A stretch of 35,210 nucleotides of DNA from Enterobacter sp. (GCA_022649305.1 JALCNW010000047.1:1-35210), one strand, 5' to 3'. Counted from the first letter of the stretch, positions 23,092 through 34,131 are shown. The notes: a model not told the origin generated them from the letters alone. Numbers and translations are program-made.

Positions 23092-24581
23092 TGACGCGCC
23101 TGTTTGATCTGCGCGCTGACATCCTGCAGGCTGGCTTCGATACGACCTAGCCAGTCGCTATGAATAAACAGACATTTTTGCTGATCGCTAAAGCGCGTAT
23201 GCTGCTGATGCCATTCGGTATCCAGCGCTTCCAACTGCTGTTTTATCTCTTCCGGCACGCTGTCCGCGGCATTTCCCGGCAGCGCAAGGCGCGATCCCTG
23301 CAAACTCACATCGCGAATAACCAAATGCAAACTGGTGTCCACTTCCATATTCAGAACTTGCGCAAAGCCGATACCGTTTAACTTACCGCGGATCTCGCCG
23401 CTTTTATCCAGCCATACCGCCAGCGCTTCGCGCTCAACGGTAATATGAACGACCTGCATATCGTGTAGCTTAAGCGGCTGCTGGAGTAATAACGTCAGTG
23501 ATGTCTCAGTCAAATCGGCGGGTAATTCATAATGCGGCTTGCGCGCGAACATGCCTCCGAGACGACTCACTTTTAACGCGGTTTTGTCACTTTGCTGCTG
23601 TTGGAGCTGGATTCGCCGCTGGGTGATAGTTCCCAATCGGTTGAGCATAGCCTGCTGCTCCCAGGCGTGTCCGGTCATCAATACATCAAGCTGCTGCTGC
23701 ATCAGGTTCATGCCTTCCGCGTCGTGCCACAGGCAGTCTTTCAGCAAAATAAGATCGATAGGCGCAACGGAATCCCGTCCGCTGAATAACGCGCTGGCCT
23801 GCAGCAGTCGAATCGCTTTTTTCCAGCGTCTGTCGGATACATAAGGGGCGGAAGGCACTAAATCCAACTGCTGACGTAGCATGTAGATCAGCTCGAATAC
23901 CGCATCAGGCAATTTGATTTTGCCGATATCCTGCTGCCACTGTTGGTACTCTTCATCTGTTACCTGTAGTGAAGGGGCAACCGGGTTTTCGTTTTCATCC
24001 TGTTGGCTTATCAGCAGGGATCGGAAATTCCCTTTATCCTGCACTTTATCCAGCCACAGGCGGATGAGCATGCGGTCATATAACGCTTCCAGGCTACCGT
24101 CTGCTTCCGGTAATTCGTTGGAGGCAGCCACCAGCAGTCGCATCGGGATTTTTTCTTCAAACGCGCCGTTACGAAAACGACGTTCGTTGATCGCCGTCAG
24201 CAGCGTATTCAGAATCGCCGGGCCGGCTTTCCATATCTCATCAAGAAAAACGATTTCAGCTTCGGGAAGGTAACCGGCCGTCAAACGTTGATAGCGGCCT
24301 TCATCTTTTAAGGCCTGAATAGAAAGCGGACCGAAAACCTCTTCCGGCGTGGAAAATCGCGTCATCAGATATTCGAAAGCGCGCGCATTCTGGAAGGCAA
24401 ATTTAAGCCTTCTGGCTATCAGGCTTTTTGCGATGCCGGGAGGCCCCAGCAAGAAAACGCTTTCGCCGCTCAATGCTGCCAGCAAACACAAGCGAATAGC
24501 ATGGCCACGCTCGTAAAGGCCTTTCTCCAGCGCGCTGCTGAGACGGGAAATTCTTTCTGCTAATAAATGTGAGTGAGCCAT
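23085..24581 (-). CDS. ravA: MoxR-family AAA+ ATPase RavA
   Basis: RavA is a hexameric ATPase that in E. coli also binds the lysine decarboxylase LdcI. I chose the ATG at 24581 ([20 protein letters not shown]), giving 498 residues as in E. coli. The Walker A GPPGIAKS lies at 46-53 and the Walker B VFLDEI at 111-116; sensor 1 is in [12 protein letters not shown]. The C-terminal part holds the LARA domain (about residues 330-430) and a helical end. The ribosome-binding site is weak (AAGGA, 13 bases upstream). Confidence 0.97.
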   Translation of the reverse strand: MAHSHLLAERISRLSSALEKGLYERGHAIRLCLLAALSGESVFLLGPPGIAKSLIARRLKFAFQNARAFEYLMTRFSTPEEVFGPLSIQALKDEGRYQRLTAGYLPEAEIVFLDEIWKAGPAILNTLLTAINERRFRNGAFEEKIPMRLLVAASNELPEADGSLEALYDRMLIRLWLDKVQDKGNFRSLLISQQDENENPVAPSLQVTDEEYQQWQQDIGKIKLPDAVFELIYMLRQQLDLVPSAPYVSDRRWKKAIRLLQASALFSGRDSVAPIDLILLKDCLWHDAEGMNLMQQQLDVLMTGHAWEQQAMLNRLGTITQRRIQLQQQQSDKTALKVSRLGGMFARKPHYELPADLTETSLTLLLQQPLKLHDMQVVHITVEREALAVWLDKSGEIRGKLNGIGFAQVLNMEVDTSLHLVIRDVSLQGSRLALPGNAADSVPEEIKQQLEALDTEWHQQHTRFSDQQKCLFIHSDWLGRIEASLQDVSAQIKQARQC

Positions 24582-24803
24582 AATTGTTTTGCGTCCTTTC
24601 ACCGTCATCGCGGCTATTTGAAGCGAGTATAGACGTTTCGGCATGGGCTGGTAATAGACTGAAGTGCGGCGCTATTTTCTTTGCGCTACATTAACGCGGT
24701 TGCATTTAAGGATACGATCTTGCGATTAATCGTGCATACTGTGCGCCTTTTTGTGGGCCAAGGGACTAAGCACACATTTGTTATATAACGAAAAGACTAG
24801 TCT

Positions 24804-26672
24804 ATGAGCACTGATAATAAGCAATCATTACGCGCTATAACGCTTGCGGCAATTGGGGTTGTGTACGGTGATATCGGCACCAGCCCGCTTTATACGCTTC
24901 GCGAATGTCTGTCCGGTCAGTTTGGATTTGGTGTTGAACGTGACGCCGTTTTTGGCTTTTTGTCACTTATCTTTTGGCTGCTGATCCTGGTGGTTTCCTT
25001 AAAGTATCTCTCTTTCGTCATGCGCGCGGACAACGCCGGTGAAGGGGGGATCCTGACGCTAATGTCTCTGGCAGGGCGCAACACGTCTGCCAAAATGACG
25101 TCATTCCTGGTGATTATCGGCTTAATTGGCGGCAGCTTCTTCTATGGGGAAGTAGTGATCACGCCGGCTATCTCGGTTCTATCGGCGATAGAGGGGCTTG
25201 AGATTATCGCCCCGCAGCTGGATACATGGGTGGTTCCGCTCGCGATTATTGTTCTCACCCTGCTGTTTGCGATTCAGAAGCATGGTACCGGGCTGGTCGG
25301 TAAATTATTCGCCCCTATTATGCTGACCTGGTTCCTGGTTCTGGCAGCGCTGGGGTTGCGTAGCATTATTGCCAATCCGGAAGTGCTGCAAGCGCTGAAC
25401 CCGATCTGGGCCGTTAACTTCTTCCTGGAATACAAAACCGTATCGTTTGTGGCATTGGGCGCGGTCGTGCTTTCTATTACCGGTGTCGAAGCGCTATACG
25501 CAGACATGGGCCACTTTGGCAAACTGCCGATTCGAATCGCGTGGTTTACCGTGGTGCTGCCTTCTCTGGTGCTGAACTACTTTGGCCAGGGGGCGCTGCT
25601 GCTGAAACACCCCGAGGCTATCAAAAACCCGTTCTTCCTGCTGGCGCCGGACTGGGCGCTGGTACCGATGCTGATCCTCGCTACCCTGGCGACGGTAATC
25701 GCCTCTCAGGCGGTCATTTCTGGCGTGTTCTCCCTGACCCGTCAGGCGGTACGTTTGGGCTATCTGTCTCCGATGCGTATTATTCATACCTCGGAAATGG
25801 AATCCGGGCAGATCTACATTCCTTTCATTAACTGGCTGCTCTACTTTGCCGTGGTGATTGTGATTGTCAGCTTTGAACATTCCAGCAACCTGGCGGCGGC
25901 GTACGGTATTGCGGTAACGGGCACCATGGTGTTGACGTCGATTCTGTCCACCACCGTCGCGTACCGGAACTGGCACTGGAACAAATTCCTGGTGGCGCTG
26001 ATTCTGGTCGGATTACTGTGTATTGATGTGCCATTGTTCTCAGCGAACCTGGATAAGATTGTCTCCGGCGGCTGGCTGCCGCTGACGCTGGGCCTGGTGA
26101 TGTTCATTGTGATGACCACCTGGAAGAGCGAACGCTTCCGCCTGCTGCGTCGGATGCATGAACACGGTAATTCCCTTGAAGCGATGATTGCCTCACTGGA
26201 AAAATCTCCGCCGGTTCGCGTGCCGGGTACCGCGGTCTATATGTCTCGCGCCCAAAAGGTCATTCCGTTTGCGCTGATGCATAACCTCAAGCACAACAAA
26301 GTGCTGCACGAGCGGGTGATCCTCCTGACGCTGAGGACCGAAGATGCGCCGTACGTGCATAACGTTCGTCGCGTGCAGATTGAGCAGCTTTCGCCTACCT
26401 TCTGGCGCGTGGTGGCAAGCTACGGCTGGCGCGAAACGCCAAACGTAGAAGAGGTGTTCCATCGCTGCGGTCTGGAAGGGTTAAGCTGTCGAATGATGGA
26501 AACGTCGTTCTTCATGTCGCACGAGTCGCTTATCGTTGGCAAACGTCCGTGGTATCTGCGTCTTCGTGGGAAGCTGTATCTCATCCTACAGCGCAACGCC
26601 CTGCGCGCGCCTGACCAGTTCGAAATCCCGCCTAACCGCGTGATTGAGCTGGGTACGCAGGTCGAGATTTAA
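24804..26672 (+). CDS. kup: Low-affinity potassium uptake protein Kup
   Basis: This inner-membrane potassium/proton symporter of the KUP/HAK family has 622 residues, as in E. coli. The N-terminal family signature [15 protein letters not shown] lies at about residues 18-32. About twelve membrane helices cover residues 12-440, and then a cytoplasmic domain of about 180 residues follows. The ATG fits E. coli MSTDNKQSL. The 222-bp gap before it (24582-24803) shows no clear promoter hexamers. It ends before a repeat and a strong terminator. Confidence 0.98.
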   Translation: MSTDNKQSLRAITLAAIGVVYGDIGTSPLYTLRECLSGQFGFGVERDAVFGFLSLIFWLLILVVSLKYLSFVMRADNAGEGGILTLMSLAGRNTSAKMTSFLVIIGLIGGSFFYGEVVITPAISVLSAIEGLEIIAPQLDTWVVPLAIIVLTLLFAIQKHGTGLVGKLFAPIMLTWFLVLAALGLRSIIANPEVLQALNPIWAVNFFLEYKTVSFVALGAVVLSITGVEALYADMGHFGKLPIRIAWFTVVLPSLVLNYFGQGALLLKHPEAIKNPFFLLAPDWALVPMLILATLATVIASQAVISGVFSLTRQAVRLGYLSPMRIIHTSEMESGQIYIPFINWLLYFAVVIVIVSFEHSSNLAAAYGIAVTGTMVLTSILSTTVAYRNWHWNKFLVALILVGLLCIDVPLFSANLDKIVSGGWLPLTLGLVMFIVMTTWKSERFRLLRRMHEHGNSLEAMIASLEKSPPVRVPGTAVYMSRAQKVIPFALMHNLKHNKVLHERVILLTLRTEDAPYVHNVRRVQIEQLSPTFWRVVASYGWRETPNVEEVFHRCGLEGLSCRMMETSFFMSHESLIVGKRPWYLRLRGKLYLILQRNALRAPDQFEIPPNRVIELGTQVEI

Positions 26673-26691
26673 TTGATTGTGCCGCCTGATG

Positions 26692-26711
26692 CCTTCTCCC
26701 ACGGGAGAGGG
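26692..26711. repeat. Short palindrome related to the glmU-glmS repeat
   Basis: The sequence ccttctccc ac gggagagg is an inverted repeat with the same CTCTCCC/GGGAGAGG arms as the element at 4889-4925, but without the ccctcaccccgg half. It lies 20 bp after the kup stop, immediately before the terminator. Confidence 0.55.
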
Positions 26712-26722
26712 CGCAAACCTAA

Positions 26723-26750
26723 AAAACGGTAACCAATGGGTTACCGTTTT
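26723..26750 (+). terminator. Rho-independent terminator of kup
   Basis: A 12-bp perfect stem (aaaacggtaacc, ggttaccgtttt) has a 4-base loop and ends in TTTT, with a preceding A-run. It isolates kup from the rbs operon, and its A-rich left side could stop minus-strand RNA too. Confidence 0.93.
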
Positions 26751-26776
26751 GCATTTACCTTCTCTACATTTCACTT

Positions 26777-26790
26777 AGCGAAACGTTTCG
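26777..26790 (+). promoter_or_regulatory. Upstream RbsR-type operator (O1)
   Basis: The sequence agcgaaacgtttcg has the palindromic core cgaaacgtttcg, as in the operator over the start site. It is centred at 26784.5, 79 bp upstream of the other operator, and overlaps the CRP-like site by four bases. Confidence 0.72.
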
Positions 26791-26802
26791 ACGCCGATCA
26801 CA
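26787..26802 (+). promoter_or_regulatory. CRP-like site of the rbs promoter
   Basis: The sequence ttcgacgccgatcaca has a perfect TCACA half and a poor left half. Its centre is about 61.5 bp upstream of the predicted start at 26856, the classical class I activator position. Support comes from position as much as sequence. Confidence 0.5.
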
Positions 26803-26843
26803 AATCTGTTACGTCATGATGGTTTTCTGAACACTCTTGCCGC

Positions 26844-26871
26844 TACACTCTTTTCAGCGAAACGTTTCGCT
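26844..26871 (+). promoter_or_regulatory. rbsD promoter -10 and main RbsR operator (O2)
   Basis: TACACT (26844-26849) is the likely -10, giving a start near 26856. The perfect 16-bp palindrome agcgaaacgtttcgct at 26856-26871 covers the start, so RbsR should block transcription without ribose. The -35 region (26821-26826) is poor, consistent with the need for CRP. Confidence 0.85.
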
Positions 26872-26885
26872 AGTGGAGCAAGAAA

Positions 26886-27305
26886 ATGAAGAAAGGCACG
26901 GTACTCAATTCTGAAATCTCATCGGTTATCTCCCGTCTTGGACATACCGATACGCTGGTGGTTTGCGATGCAGGCTTACCGGTTCCGCGCAGCACAACTC
27001 GTATTGATATGGCATTAACGCAGGGCGTTCCTTCGTTTATGCAGGTACTGGGTGTGGTAACGGCGGAGATGCAGGTTGAAACGGCCATTCTCGCGACGGA
27101 AATCAAACAACATAATCCGCAACTCCACGAAACGTTGCTCGGACACATAGAGCAGCTGCAACAACACCAGGGAAACACCATAGAAATTCGTTACACAACG
27201 CACGAGCAGTTCAAACAACAAACCGCAGACAGTCAGGCGGTGATTCGCAGCGGGGAATGCTCCCCGTATGCGAATATCATTCTCTGTGCTGGCGTCACGT
27301 TCTGA
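26886..27305 (+). CDS. rbsD: D-ribose pyranase RbsD
   Basis: This enzyme interconverts the pyranose and furanose forms of ribose, so that RbsK receives the correct form. It has 139 residues, as in E. coli. It starts [20 protein letters not shown] and ends [18 protein letters not shown]. The conserved catalytic H20 lies in LGHTD. It is the first gene of the operon, eight bases before rbsA. Confidence 0.98.
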   Translation: MKKGTVLNSEISSVISRLGHTDTLVVCDAGLPVPRSTTRIDMALTQGVPSFMQVLGVVTAEMQVETAILATEIKQHNPQLHETLLGHIEQLQQHQGNTIEIRYTTHEQFKQQTADSQAVIRSGECSPYANIILCAGVTF

Positions 27306-27312
27306 GGCCATC

Positions 27313-28818
27313 ATGGACGCATTATTGCAACTCAAAGGGATCGATAAGTCGTTCCCGGGCGTAAAAGCCCTCTCCGGCGCGGCAATCAACGTATACCCCG
27401 GGCGCGTGATGGCGCTGGTGGGTGAAAACGGCGCAGGCAAATCCACCATGATGAAAGTCATGACCGGAATATATGCTCGCGACGCCGGTTCGCTGCTGTG
27501 GCTGGGGAAAGAAACCACCTTCAACGGTCCAAAATCGTCTCAGGAAGCTGGCATCGGCATTATCCATCAGGAGTTAAACCTGATCCCGCAGCTGAGCATT
27601 GCGGAAAACATTTTCCTGGGGCGTGAATTTGTTGGCCGCTTTGGCAAAATCGACTGGAAAACGATGTATGCCGAAGCTGACAAGCTGCTGGCCCGGCTGA
27701 ATCTGCGCTTTAAAAGCGATCGTCTGGTTGGCGATTTGTCTATCGGCGATCAGCAGATGGTGGAAATCGCCAAGGTGTTGAGCTTCGAGTCAAAGGTCAT
27801 CGTCATGGATGAACCGACCGATGCGCTGACCGATACCGAAACCGAATCATTGTTCCGTGCGATCCGCGAGCTGAAATCGCAGGGGCGCGGGATTGTCTAT
27901 ATCTCCCACCGTATGAAAGAGATCTTCGAGATTTGCGATGACGTTACCGTGTTCCGCGACGGGCAATTTATTGCCGAGCGTGAGGTGGCGACGCTTACGG
28001 AAGATTCGCTCATTGAAATGATGGTGGGGCGCAAGCTTGAAGATCAATATCCGCGCCTGGATAAATCACCGGGTGAAATCCGCCTGAAGGTCGATAACCT
28101 GTGTGGTCCGGGCGTCAATAACGTCTCCTTCACCTTACGTCAGGGCGAAATCCTGGGCGTGGCGGGTTTGATGGGGGCGGGTCGTACCGAACTGATGAAA
28201 GTGCTGTACGGTGCGTTGCCGAGAACCAGCGGTTACGTCACGCTCAACGGTCATGAAGTGGTCACCCGCTCTCCGCAGGATGGGCTGGCAAACGGCATCG
28301 TCTATATCTCTGAAGATCGTAAGCGTGATGGTTTAGTGCTGGGCATGTCGGTGAAAGAGAACATGTCGCTGACGGCGCTGCGCTATTTCAGCCGCAACGG
28401 CGGTGGGATTAAGCATAAGGACGAACAGCAGGCCGTTAGCGATTTCATCCGCCTCTTTAATGTGAAAACGCCTTCCATGGAGCAGGCGATTGGTCTGCTT
28501 TCCGGCGGCAATCAACAAAAAGTGGCGATTGCACGTGGCCTGATGACGCGTCCAAAAGTCTTGATCCTCGATGAACCCACCCGTGGTGTGGACGTCGGTG
28601 CCAAGAAAGAAATTTATCAGCTCATCAACCAATTTAAGGCTGACGGCCTGAGCATCATTCTGGTCTCCTCTGAGATGCCAGAAGTATTAGGCATGAGCGA
28701 TCGCATTATCGTTATGCATGAAGGGCATCTCGGCGGTGAATTCACTCGCGAGCAGGCCACCCAGGAAGTTCTGATGGCTGCCGCTGTGGGCAAGCTTAAT
28801 CGCGTGAATCAGGAGTAA
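27313..28818 (+). CDS. rbsA: Ribose ABC transporter ATP-binding protein RbsA
   Basis: This cytoplasmic ATPase drives ribose import and carries two nucleotide-binding domains in one chain. I chose the ATG at 27313, giving 501 residues as in E. coli; a longer frame that overlaps rbsD is not needed. The first Walker A is GENGAGKST (37-45), with signature [13 protein letters not shown] and Walker B VIVMDEP. The second domain has a degenerate Walker A (GLMGAGRTE), but keeps [14 protein letters not shown] and [15 protein letters not shown]. This asymmetry is normal for the family. Confidence 0.98.
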   Translation: MDALLQLKGIDKSFPGVKALSGAAINVYPGRVMALVGENGAGKSTMMKVMTGIYARDAGSLLWLGKETTFNGPKSSQEAGIGIIHQELNLIPQLSIAENIFLGREFVGRFGKIDWKTMYAEADKLLARLNLRFKSDRLVGDLSIGDQQMVEIAKVLSFESKVIVMDEPTDALTDTETESLFRAIRELKSQGRGIVYISHRMKEIFEICDDVTVFRDGQFIAEREVATLTEDSLIEMMVGRKLEDQYPRLDKSPGEIRLKVDNLCGPGVNNVSFTLRQGEILGVAGLMGAGRTELMKVLYGALPRTSGYVTLNGHEVVTRSPQDGLANGIVYISEDRKRDGLVLGMSVKENMSLTALRYFSRNGGGIKHKDEQQAVSDFIRLFNVKTPSMEQAIGLLSGGNQQKVAIARGLMTRPKVLILDEPTRGVDVGAKKEIYQLINQFKADGLSIILVSSEMPEVLGMSDRIIVMHEGHLGGEFTREQATQEVLMAAAVGKLNRVNQE

Positions 28819-28822
28819 GAAG

Positions 28823-29788
28823 ATGACTACCCAGGCTGTTTCTGGTCGCCGCTATTTCACAAAGGCATGGCTGTTGGAACAAAAATCGCTGATTGCGCTT
28901 CTGGTGCTAATTGCAGTGGTTTCGACCATGAGCCCGAACTTTTTTACCGTCAATAACCTGTTCAACATTCTTCAGCAGACCTCCGTGAACGCCATTATGG
29001 CAGTTGGGATGACGCTGGTAATTTTGACCTCGGGTATCGATCTGTCCGTCGGTTCCCTGCTGGCGCTCACCGGCGCGGTTGCGGCTTCGATTGTAGGGAT
29101 CGAAGTTAACGCGCTGGTGGCCGTTGCAGCTGCGCTGGCATTAGGTGCGGCAATTGGTGCCGTGACCGGTGTGATTGTGGCAAAAGGGCGTGTGCAGGCA
29201 TTTATCGCGACGTTAGTGATGATGCTGCTACTGCGCGGTGTCACCATGGTCTACACCAACGGTAGCCCGGTCAACACGGGCTTTACTGACAATGCGGATG
29301 TGTTTGGCTGGTTCGGTATTGGCCGTCCGCTGGGTATCCCGACGCCGGTGTGGATCATGGGTATCGTGTTCCTGGCCGCGTGGTACATGCTGCATCACAC
29401 CCGTTTGGGCCGCTATATCTATGCGCTGGGCGGTAATGAGGCGGCAACGCGTCTGTCCGGCATCAGCGTGAACAAAGTTAAAATTATCGTTTATTCGCTG
29501 TGCGGCCTGTTGGCATCACTGGCGGGCATTATTGAAGTGGCGCGTCTTTCTTCTGCACAACCGACGGCGGGTACAGGTTACGAGCTGGATGCGATTGCAG
29601 CGGTAGTGTTGGGGGGGACGAGTCTGGCGGGTGGTAAAGGTCGCATTGTTGGGACCTTGATCGGCGCACTGATTCTCGGCTTCCTGAATAATGGTTTGAA
29701 TTTATTAGGTGTTTCCTCCTATTACCAGATGATCGTTAAAGCGGTGGTGATTTTGCTGGCGGTACTGGTAGACAACAAAAAACAGTAA
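28823..29788 (+). CDS. rbsC: Ribose ABC transporter permease RbsC
   Basis: RbsC is the inner-membrane permease of the ribose importer. It has 321 residues, the usual length, with multiple hydrophobic helices from about residue 22. LTSGIDLSVGSLLALTGAV and AAVVLGGTSLAGGKGRIVGT are hallmark sequences of sugar permeases of this family. It lies four bases after rbsA. Confidence 0.98.
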   Translation: MTTQAVSGRRYFTKAWLLEQKSLIALLVLIAVVSTMSPNFFTVNNLFNILQQTSVNAIMAVGMTLVILTSGIDLSVGSLLALTGAVAASIVGIEVNALVAVAAALALGAAIGAVTGVIVAKGRVQAFIATLVMMLLLRGVTMVYTNGSPVNTGFTDNADVFGWFGIGRPLGIPTPVWIMGIVFLAAWYMLHHTRLGRYIYALGGNEAATRLSGISVNKVKIIVYSLCGLLASLAGIIEVARLSSAQPTAGTGYELDAIAAVVLGGTSLAGGKGRIVGTLIGALILGFLNNGLNLLGVSSYYQMIVKAVVILLAVLVDNKKQ

Positions 29789-29815
29789 CTGACGACACTA
29801 CAGGACATCTTTGAT

Positions 29816-30706
29816 ATGAACATGAAAAAACTGGCTACCCTGGTTTCAGCTGTAGCGCTGAGCGCTACTGTGAGTGCTAACGCAATGGCGAAAGATACCA
29901 TCGCGCTGGTCGTCTCCACGCTGAACAACCCGTTCTTCGTCTCCCTGAAGGATGGCGCGCAGAAAGAAGCGGATAAACTGGGTTACAACCTGGTGATTCT
30001 GGATTCTCAGAACAACCCAGCAAAAGAGCTGGCAAACGTTCAGGACTTGACCGTTCGCGGTACCAAAATTCTGTTAATTAATCCAACGGATTCTGACGCT
30101 GTTGGCAACGCCGTGAAGATGGCAAACCAGGCGAAAATCCCGGTCATCACGCTGGACCGCCAGGCTTCTAAAGGCGAAGTGGTGAGCCACATTGCTTCTG
30201 ATAACGTGCTGGGCGGTAAAATCGCGGGTGACTACATCGCGAAGAAAGCCGGTGAAGGTGCGAAAGTTATCGAACTGCAGGGTATTGCCGGAACTTCCGC
30301 AGCGCGCGAGCGTGGCGAAGGCTTCCAGCAGGCTGTTGCGGCGCACAAATTTAACGTTCTGGCCAGCCAGCCCGCAGATTTCGACCGCACTAAAGGTCTG
30401 AACGTAATGCAGAACCTGCTGACCGCACATCCTGACGTGCAGGCGGTATTCGCTCAGAACGATGAAATGGCACTGGGCGCACTGCGTGCGCTGCAAACTG
30501 CGGGTAAATCCGACGTGATGGTTGTTGGTTTTGACGGCACACCAGATGGTGAAAAAGCGGTCAATGATGGCAAACTGTCTGCGACTATCGCTCAGTTGCC
30601 AGAGCAGATCGGTGCAACCGGCGTTGAAACTGCAGATAAAGTGCTGAAGGGCGAAAAGGTTCAGGCTAAATATCCGGTTGACCTGAAGCTGGTCATCAAG
30701 CAGTAA
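29816..30706 (+). CDS. rbsB: Periplasmic ribose-binding protein RbsB
   Basis: RbsB delivers ribose to RbsAC and also presents it to the Trg chemoreceptor. It has 296 residues with a signal peptide ([20 protein letters not shown], cleavage after ANAMA). The mature protein begins [16 protein letters not shown]. Sugar-contacting text includes [18 protein letters not shown] and [15 protein letters not shown]. It is 27 bp after rbsC, and its 3' untranslated region carries two strong hairpins. Confidence 0.98.
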   Translation: MNMKKLATLVSAVALSATVSANAMAKDTIALVVSTLNNPFFVSLKDGAQKEADKLGYNLVILDSQNNPAKELANVQDLTVRGTKILLINPTDSDAVGNAVKMANQAKIPVITLDRQASKGEVVSHIASDNVLGGKIAGDYIAKKAGEGAKVIELQGIAGTSAARERGEGFQQAVAAHKFNVLASQPADFDRTKGLNVMQNLLTAHPDVQAVFAQNDEMALGALRALQTAGKSDVMVVGFDGTPDGEKAVNDGKLSATIAQLPEQIGATGVETADKVLKGEKVQAKYPVDLKLVIKQ

Positions 30707-30795
30707 TAGTCGACTCAGGCAGTCGCTGGTTGCCTGAGGGACAGAATATAAAGAAAAGTGTGGCATACGCCACCGGGTCATACCGGTGGCGATCT
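30707..30795 (+). ncRNA. rbsB 3'-UTR hairpins, probable RbsZ-like sRNA
   Basis: Two stems stand in the rbsB-rbsK gap. The first has ctcaggca (30714-30721) and tgcctgag (30731-30738). The second has a 9-bp stem, cgccaccgg (30768-30776) and ccggtggcg (30783-30791), followed by a weak T-run (atcttt). E. coli makes the Hfq-bound sRNA RbsZ from the rbsB 3' region, and this sequence has the same place and design. Hairpin structure is seen; the sRNA is inferred. Confidence 0.5.
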
Positions 30796-30812
30796 TTACT
30801 GGATCCCCAAAC

Positions 30813-31742
30813 ATGAAAACCGCAGGCAACCTCGTCGTCCTTGGCAGTATTAATGCCGATCACATTCTTAACCTTGAAACTTTCCCGACGCCTGGCGAAA
30901 CCGTCACCGGTCATCAATACCAGGTGGCATTCGGCGGCAAAGGCGCAAACCAGGCCGTCGCTGCCGGACGCAGTGGGGCAAATATCGCCTTTATCGCCTG
31001 TACGGGAAGTGACGATACCGGTGAGCGCGTTCGTAAACAGCTGGTCAGTGACAATATCGATATTGCGCCAGTGAGCGTGGTAGAAGGCGAATCAACCGGC
31101 GTGGCGCTGATATTCGTCAATGCCGAAGGTGAGAATGTTATCGGTATTCACGCGGGAGCAAACGCGGCACTGAATATTGAACGTGTCGATGCCCAGCGCA
31201 ACCTTATTGCGAATGCCGAAGCCCTGCTGATGCAGCTGGAATCTCCGGTAGAAAGCGTTCTGGCTGCAGCCAAAATTGCGCATGAAAATCATACGTGTGT
31301 TGTACTTAATCCGGCTCCTGCCCGTGTATTATCAGACGAGTTGTTGGGGCTGGTGGACATTATTACGCCTAATGAAACCGAAGCTGAAAAGCTCACGGGG
31401 ATTCGCGTCGAAAACGATGACGATGCCGCGCGTGCAGCCAAGGTCCTGCATGACAAAGGTATCGATACCGTCATCATCACGTTGGGTAGCCGCGGTGTAT
31501 GGGTGAGCGCCAACGGTGAAGGTCGTCGTGTTCCGGGCTTTAAGGTCAAAGCGATTGATACTATTGCGGCGGGGGATACTTTCAACGGTGCGCTGGTAAC
31601 AGCACTGCTGGAAGGCAAGCCCATGAATGATGCCATTCGTTTTGCACATGCCGCTGCTGCTATTGCGGTTACACGCAAAGGTGCTCAGCCCTCAGTTCCA
31701 TGGCGCAAAGAGATTGATGAATTTTTGAGTCAGCAGGGGTAA
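30813..31742 (+). CDS. rbsK: Ribokinase RbsK
   Basis: Ribokinase phosphorylates ribose to ribose-5-phosphate. I chose the ATG at 30813 (MKTAGNLVVLGSINADH), giving 309 residues as in E. coli; an in-frame ATG nine codons upstream lies inside the hairpin region. PfkB-family signatures are visible: GGKGANQAVAAGRSGAN near residue 40 and DTIAAGDTFNGALV with the catalytic aspartate of AAGD. It is followed three bases later by rbsR. Confidence 0.98.
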   Translation: MKTAGNLVVLGSINADHILNLETFPTPGETVTGHQYQVAFGGKGANQAVAAGRSGANIAFIACTGSDDTGERVRKQLVSDNIDIAPVSVVEGESTGVALIFVNAEGENVIGIHAGANAALNIERVDAQRNLIANAEALLMQLESPVESVLAAAKIAHENHTCVVLNPAPARVLSDELLGLVDIITPNETEAEKLTGIRVENDDDAARAAKVLHDKGIDTVIITLGSRGVWVSANGEGRRVPGFKVKAIDTIAAGDTFNGALVTALLEGKPMNDAIRFAHAAAAIAVTRKGAQPSVPWRKEIDEFLSQQG

Positions 31743-31745
31743 CGC

Positions 31746-32756
31746 TTGGCCACAATGAAAGATGTCGCCCGCGTGGCGGGCGTTTCTACCTCGACGGTTT
31801 CTCACGTCATTAATAACGATCGGTTTGTGAGTGACGCGATACGTGAGAAAGTCGACGCGGCAATAAAAGACCTTAACTACGCTCCTTCGGCGCTGGCACG
31901 CAGCCTCAAGCTTAATCAGACGCATACCATCGGTATGCTGATCACCGCCAGTACCAACCCCTTCTATTCAGAACTTGTGCGCGGCGTTGAGCGCAGCTGT
32001 TTTGAGCGCGGTTATAGCCTGGTGCTGTGTAATACAGAAGGTGATGAGCAACGCATGAATCGTAATCTCGAAACGCTTATGCAAAAACGCGTCGATGGAT
32101 TGCTTTTGCTTTGCACAGAAACACACCAGCCATCAAAAGAGATCATGCAGCGCTATCCTTCTGTTCCGACCGTCATGATGGACTGGGCCCCGTTTGATGG
32201 CACCAGCGATCTGATTCAGGATAACTCGTTGCTTGGTGGCGATATGGCGACGCAGCACCTCATCGACAAAGGCTACCGCCGCATCGCCTGCATTACAGGA
32301 CCGCTGGATAAAACGCCGGCGCGCCTTCGTCAGGAAGGGTATCTCGCGGCCATGGATCGTGCTGGCCTGCCTGTGCATGATGGCTATCAAATTACCGCTG
32401 ATTTTGAATTTAACGGTGGTTTCGAAGCTATGCAAAAACTGCTGACGCAAGCGCTGCGCCCGCAGGCGGTATTTATCGGTAACGATGCGATGGCATTTGG
32501 TGCTTATCAGGCCTTATATCAGGCTGGTTTATGCGTCCCGCAAGATATGGCCATTATCGGCTACGACGATATTGAACTCGCGCGCTTCATGACGCCACCG
32601 CTCACCACGATTCATCAACCTAAAGATGAGCTGGGCGAGTTGGCAATCGACGTGTTGATTCATCGGATGGCGCAACCCGCACTACAGCAGCAGCGTTTGC
32701 AACTTACTCCTGTTCTGATTGAACGCGGTTCGGTTTCGGCTGGTGGCGATCTTTAA
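31746..32756 (+). CDS. rbsR: Ribose operon repressor RbsR (LacI family)
   Basis: RbsR represses the rbs operon and is released by ribose. It starts with TTG, as in E. coli, preceded by AGGGG. The N-terminal helix-turn-helix ([20 protein letters not shown]) and hinge ([12 protein letters not shown]) are those of the LacI family. The rest is a periplasmic-binding-protein-like ligand domain. The 336 residues are six more than E. coli (330), because the frame runs on with a tail ending SVSAGGDL. The final 53 bp overlap the convergent hsrA. Confidence 0.97.
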   Translation: MATMKDVARVAGVSTSTVSHVINNDRFVSDAIREKVDAAIKDLNYAPSALARSLKLNQTHTIGMLITASTNPFYSELVRGVERSCFERGYSLVLCNTEGDEQRMNRNLETLMQKRVDGLLLLCTETHQPSKEIMQRYPSVPTVMMDWAPFDGTSDLIQDNSLLGGDMATQHLIDKGYRRIACITGPLDKTPARLRQEGYLAAMDRAGLPVHDGYQITADFEFNGGFEAMQKLLTQALRPQAVFIGNDAMAFGAYQALYQAGLCVPQDMAIIGYDDIELARFMTPPLTTIHQPKDELGELAIDVLIHRMAQPALQQQRLQLTPVLIERGSVSAGGDL

Positions 32757-34131
32757 TCAGGTTTCGACCGTCTTTCGGTTTCAGCAGCATAAATACCAGC
32801 GCGGAGACTACCGTAATTGCCCCCATGGTAATAAATGTGTAGTGGAATTGTTCGACGGTGTTCGTGCCTTCCATACCTTCATAAACGCGTAGCACCGCTG
32901 CGCTCACCGCAACACCTAAACTGATCGAAAGCTGTTGGGTGACGGCCAGAACGCTGTTCCCCCCGCTGGCGTTTTCATCCGTCAGGTCAGCCAGACTAAT
33001 GGTGTTCATGGATGTGAATTGAATCGACATCGCCATTCCTAATATAAAGAGTGGCAAAATCAGCATCCAGACCGGTAGGGCGGAGGACTGCAAAGAGAAC
33101 TGCGCAATCATCGCACCGATGAATACCGTGATTCCAACCAGCGTCTTACGATAGCCGAGCCCACGCAGAATTTTCGTGACCATCGATTTCGCCAGAATGG
33201 AGCCAACCGCGGTGGGTGCCATCATGATTCCGGCGATTAATGCCGGATAACCAAATCCTACCTGCAACATCAGCGGCATCAAAAACGGGACGCAGCCGGT
33301 GCCAAGCCGCGAGGCGATATTCCCGGCAATCCCAACCGAGAAGGTTCGGGTTTTGAACAATAAGAGTGAAATGAGCGGCGTGGGGTGACGACGTGCATGA
33401 CGTATATATAGAAGAAAAAGAAGAACGCTGGTCGCGATAATCAATAATGCCATCCAGGTTGCGACGATCCTCTCACCGAATAACTCCATGCCGATGGAGA
33501 ACATCACCAGGCTCACGCCGAACAGAAAAAATCCCCCCATATCGAAACTGCGCCTTGGCGTGGTGAAGTTCGGCATATATTTACGGGCATAGCACAGACC
33601 AGCAACGCCAATCGGGATGTTAATCAGGAATATCCAGTGCCAACTGGCCCAGGTGACTAATACCCCACCCAGTACCGGGCCGAGAATAGGGCCGACCAGT
33701 CCGGGCATCGTGACAAAATTGAGGACAGGCAACAGTTCGCTGCGCGGATAGGCCCGCAACAGCGCAAGGCGCGCCACCGGCATCATCATTGCGCCACCGA
33801 TACCCTGCAATACACGAAACATAACGAGTTCAGTTAATGATGTCGAAAGCGCGCAGGCCAGTGAACCCAACGTAAATAGCGTGACGGCAAGCATAAACAC
33901 TCGACGTGTACCGAAGCGGTCAGCCAGCCAACCGCTAACCGGGATCAGCATCGCGACAGTTAACGTATAGCTGATGATGGCGGACTGCATCGCAAGCGGG
34001 GAACGGTTGAGGCTTTCGGCAATAGCCGGTAAAGCGGTATTCAGAATGGTGGCATCTAGCGCTTGCATAAAGAAAGCCATCGCCGCAATCCATGGCAGCC
34101 CGGCCATACTACGCGCTTTTTTCTCGGTCAT
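32704..34131 (-). CDS. hsrA: MFS transporter HsrA (DHA2 family, 14 membrane helices)
   Basis: This probable proton-driven drug or metabolite exporter has no firmly known substrate; in E. coli overexpression affects homocysteine-related phenotypes. I chose the ATG at 34131, giving 475 residues as in E. coli. An upstream in-frame start would overlap yieP heavily. Motif A is [12 protein letters not shown], and the motif C region is [15 protein letters not shown], typical of 14-helix exporters. Its ATG overlaps the yieP stop (ATGA), so the two are coupled. Its end overlaps rbsR. Confidence 0.95.
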   Translation of the reverse strand: MTEKKARSMAGLPWIAAMAFFMQALDATILNTALPAIAESLNRSPLAMQSAIISYTLTVAMLIPVSGWLADRFGTRRVFMLAVTLFTLGSLACALSTSLTELVMFRVLQGIGGAMMMPVARLALLRAYPRSELLPVLNFVTMPGLVGPILGPVLGGVLVTWASWHWIFLINIPIGVAGLCYARKYMPNFTTPRRSFDMGGFFLFGVSLVMFSIGMELFGERIVATWMALLIIATSVLLFLLYIRHARRHPTPLISLLLFKTRTFSVGIAGNIASRLGTGCVPFLMPLMLQVGFGYPALIAGIMMAPTAVGSILAKSMVTKILRGLGYRKTLVGITVFIGAMIAQFSLQSSALPVWMLILPLFILGMAMSIQFTSMNTISLADLTDENASGGNSVLAVTQQLSISLGVAVSAAVLRVYEGMEGTNTVEQFHYTFITMGAITVVSALVFMLLKPKDGRNLIKDRHQPKPNRVQSEQE

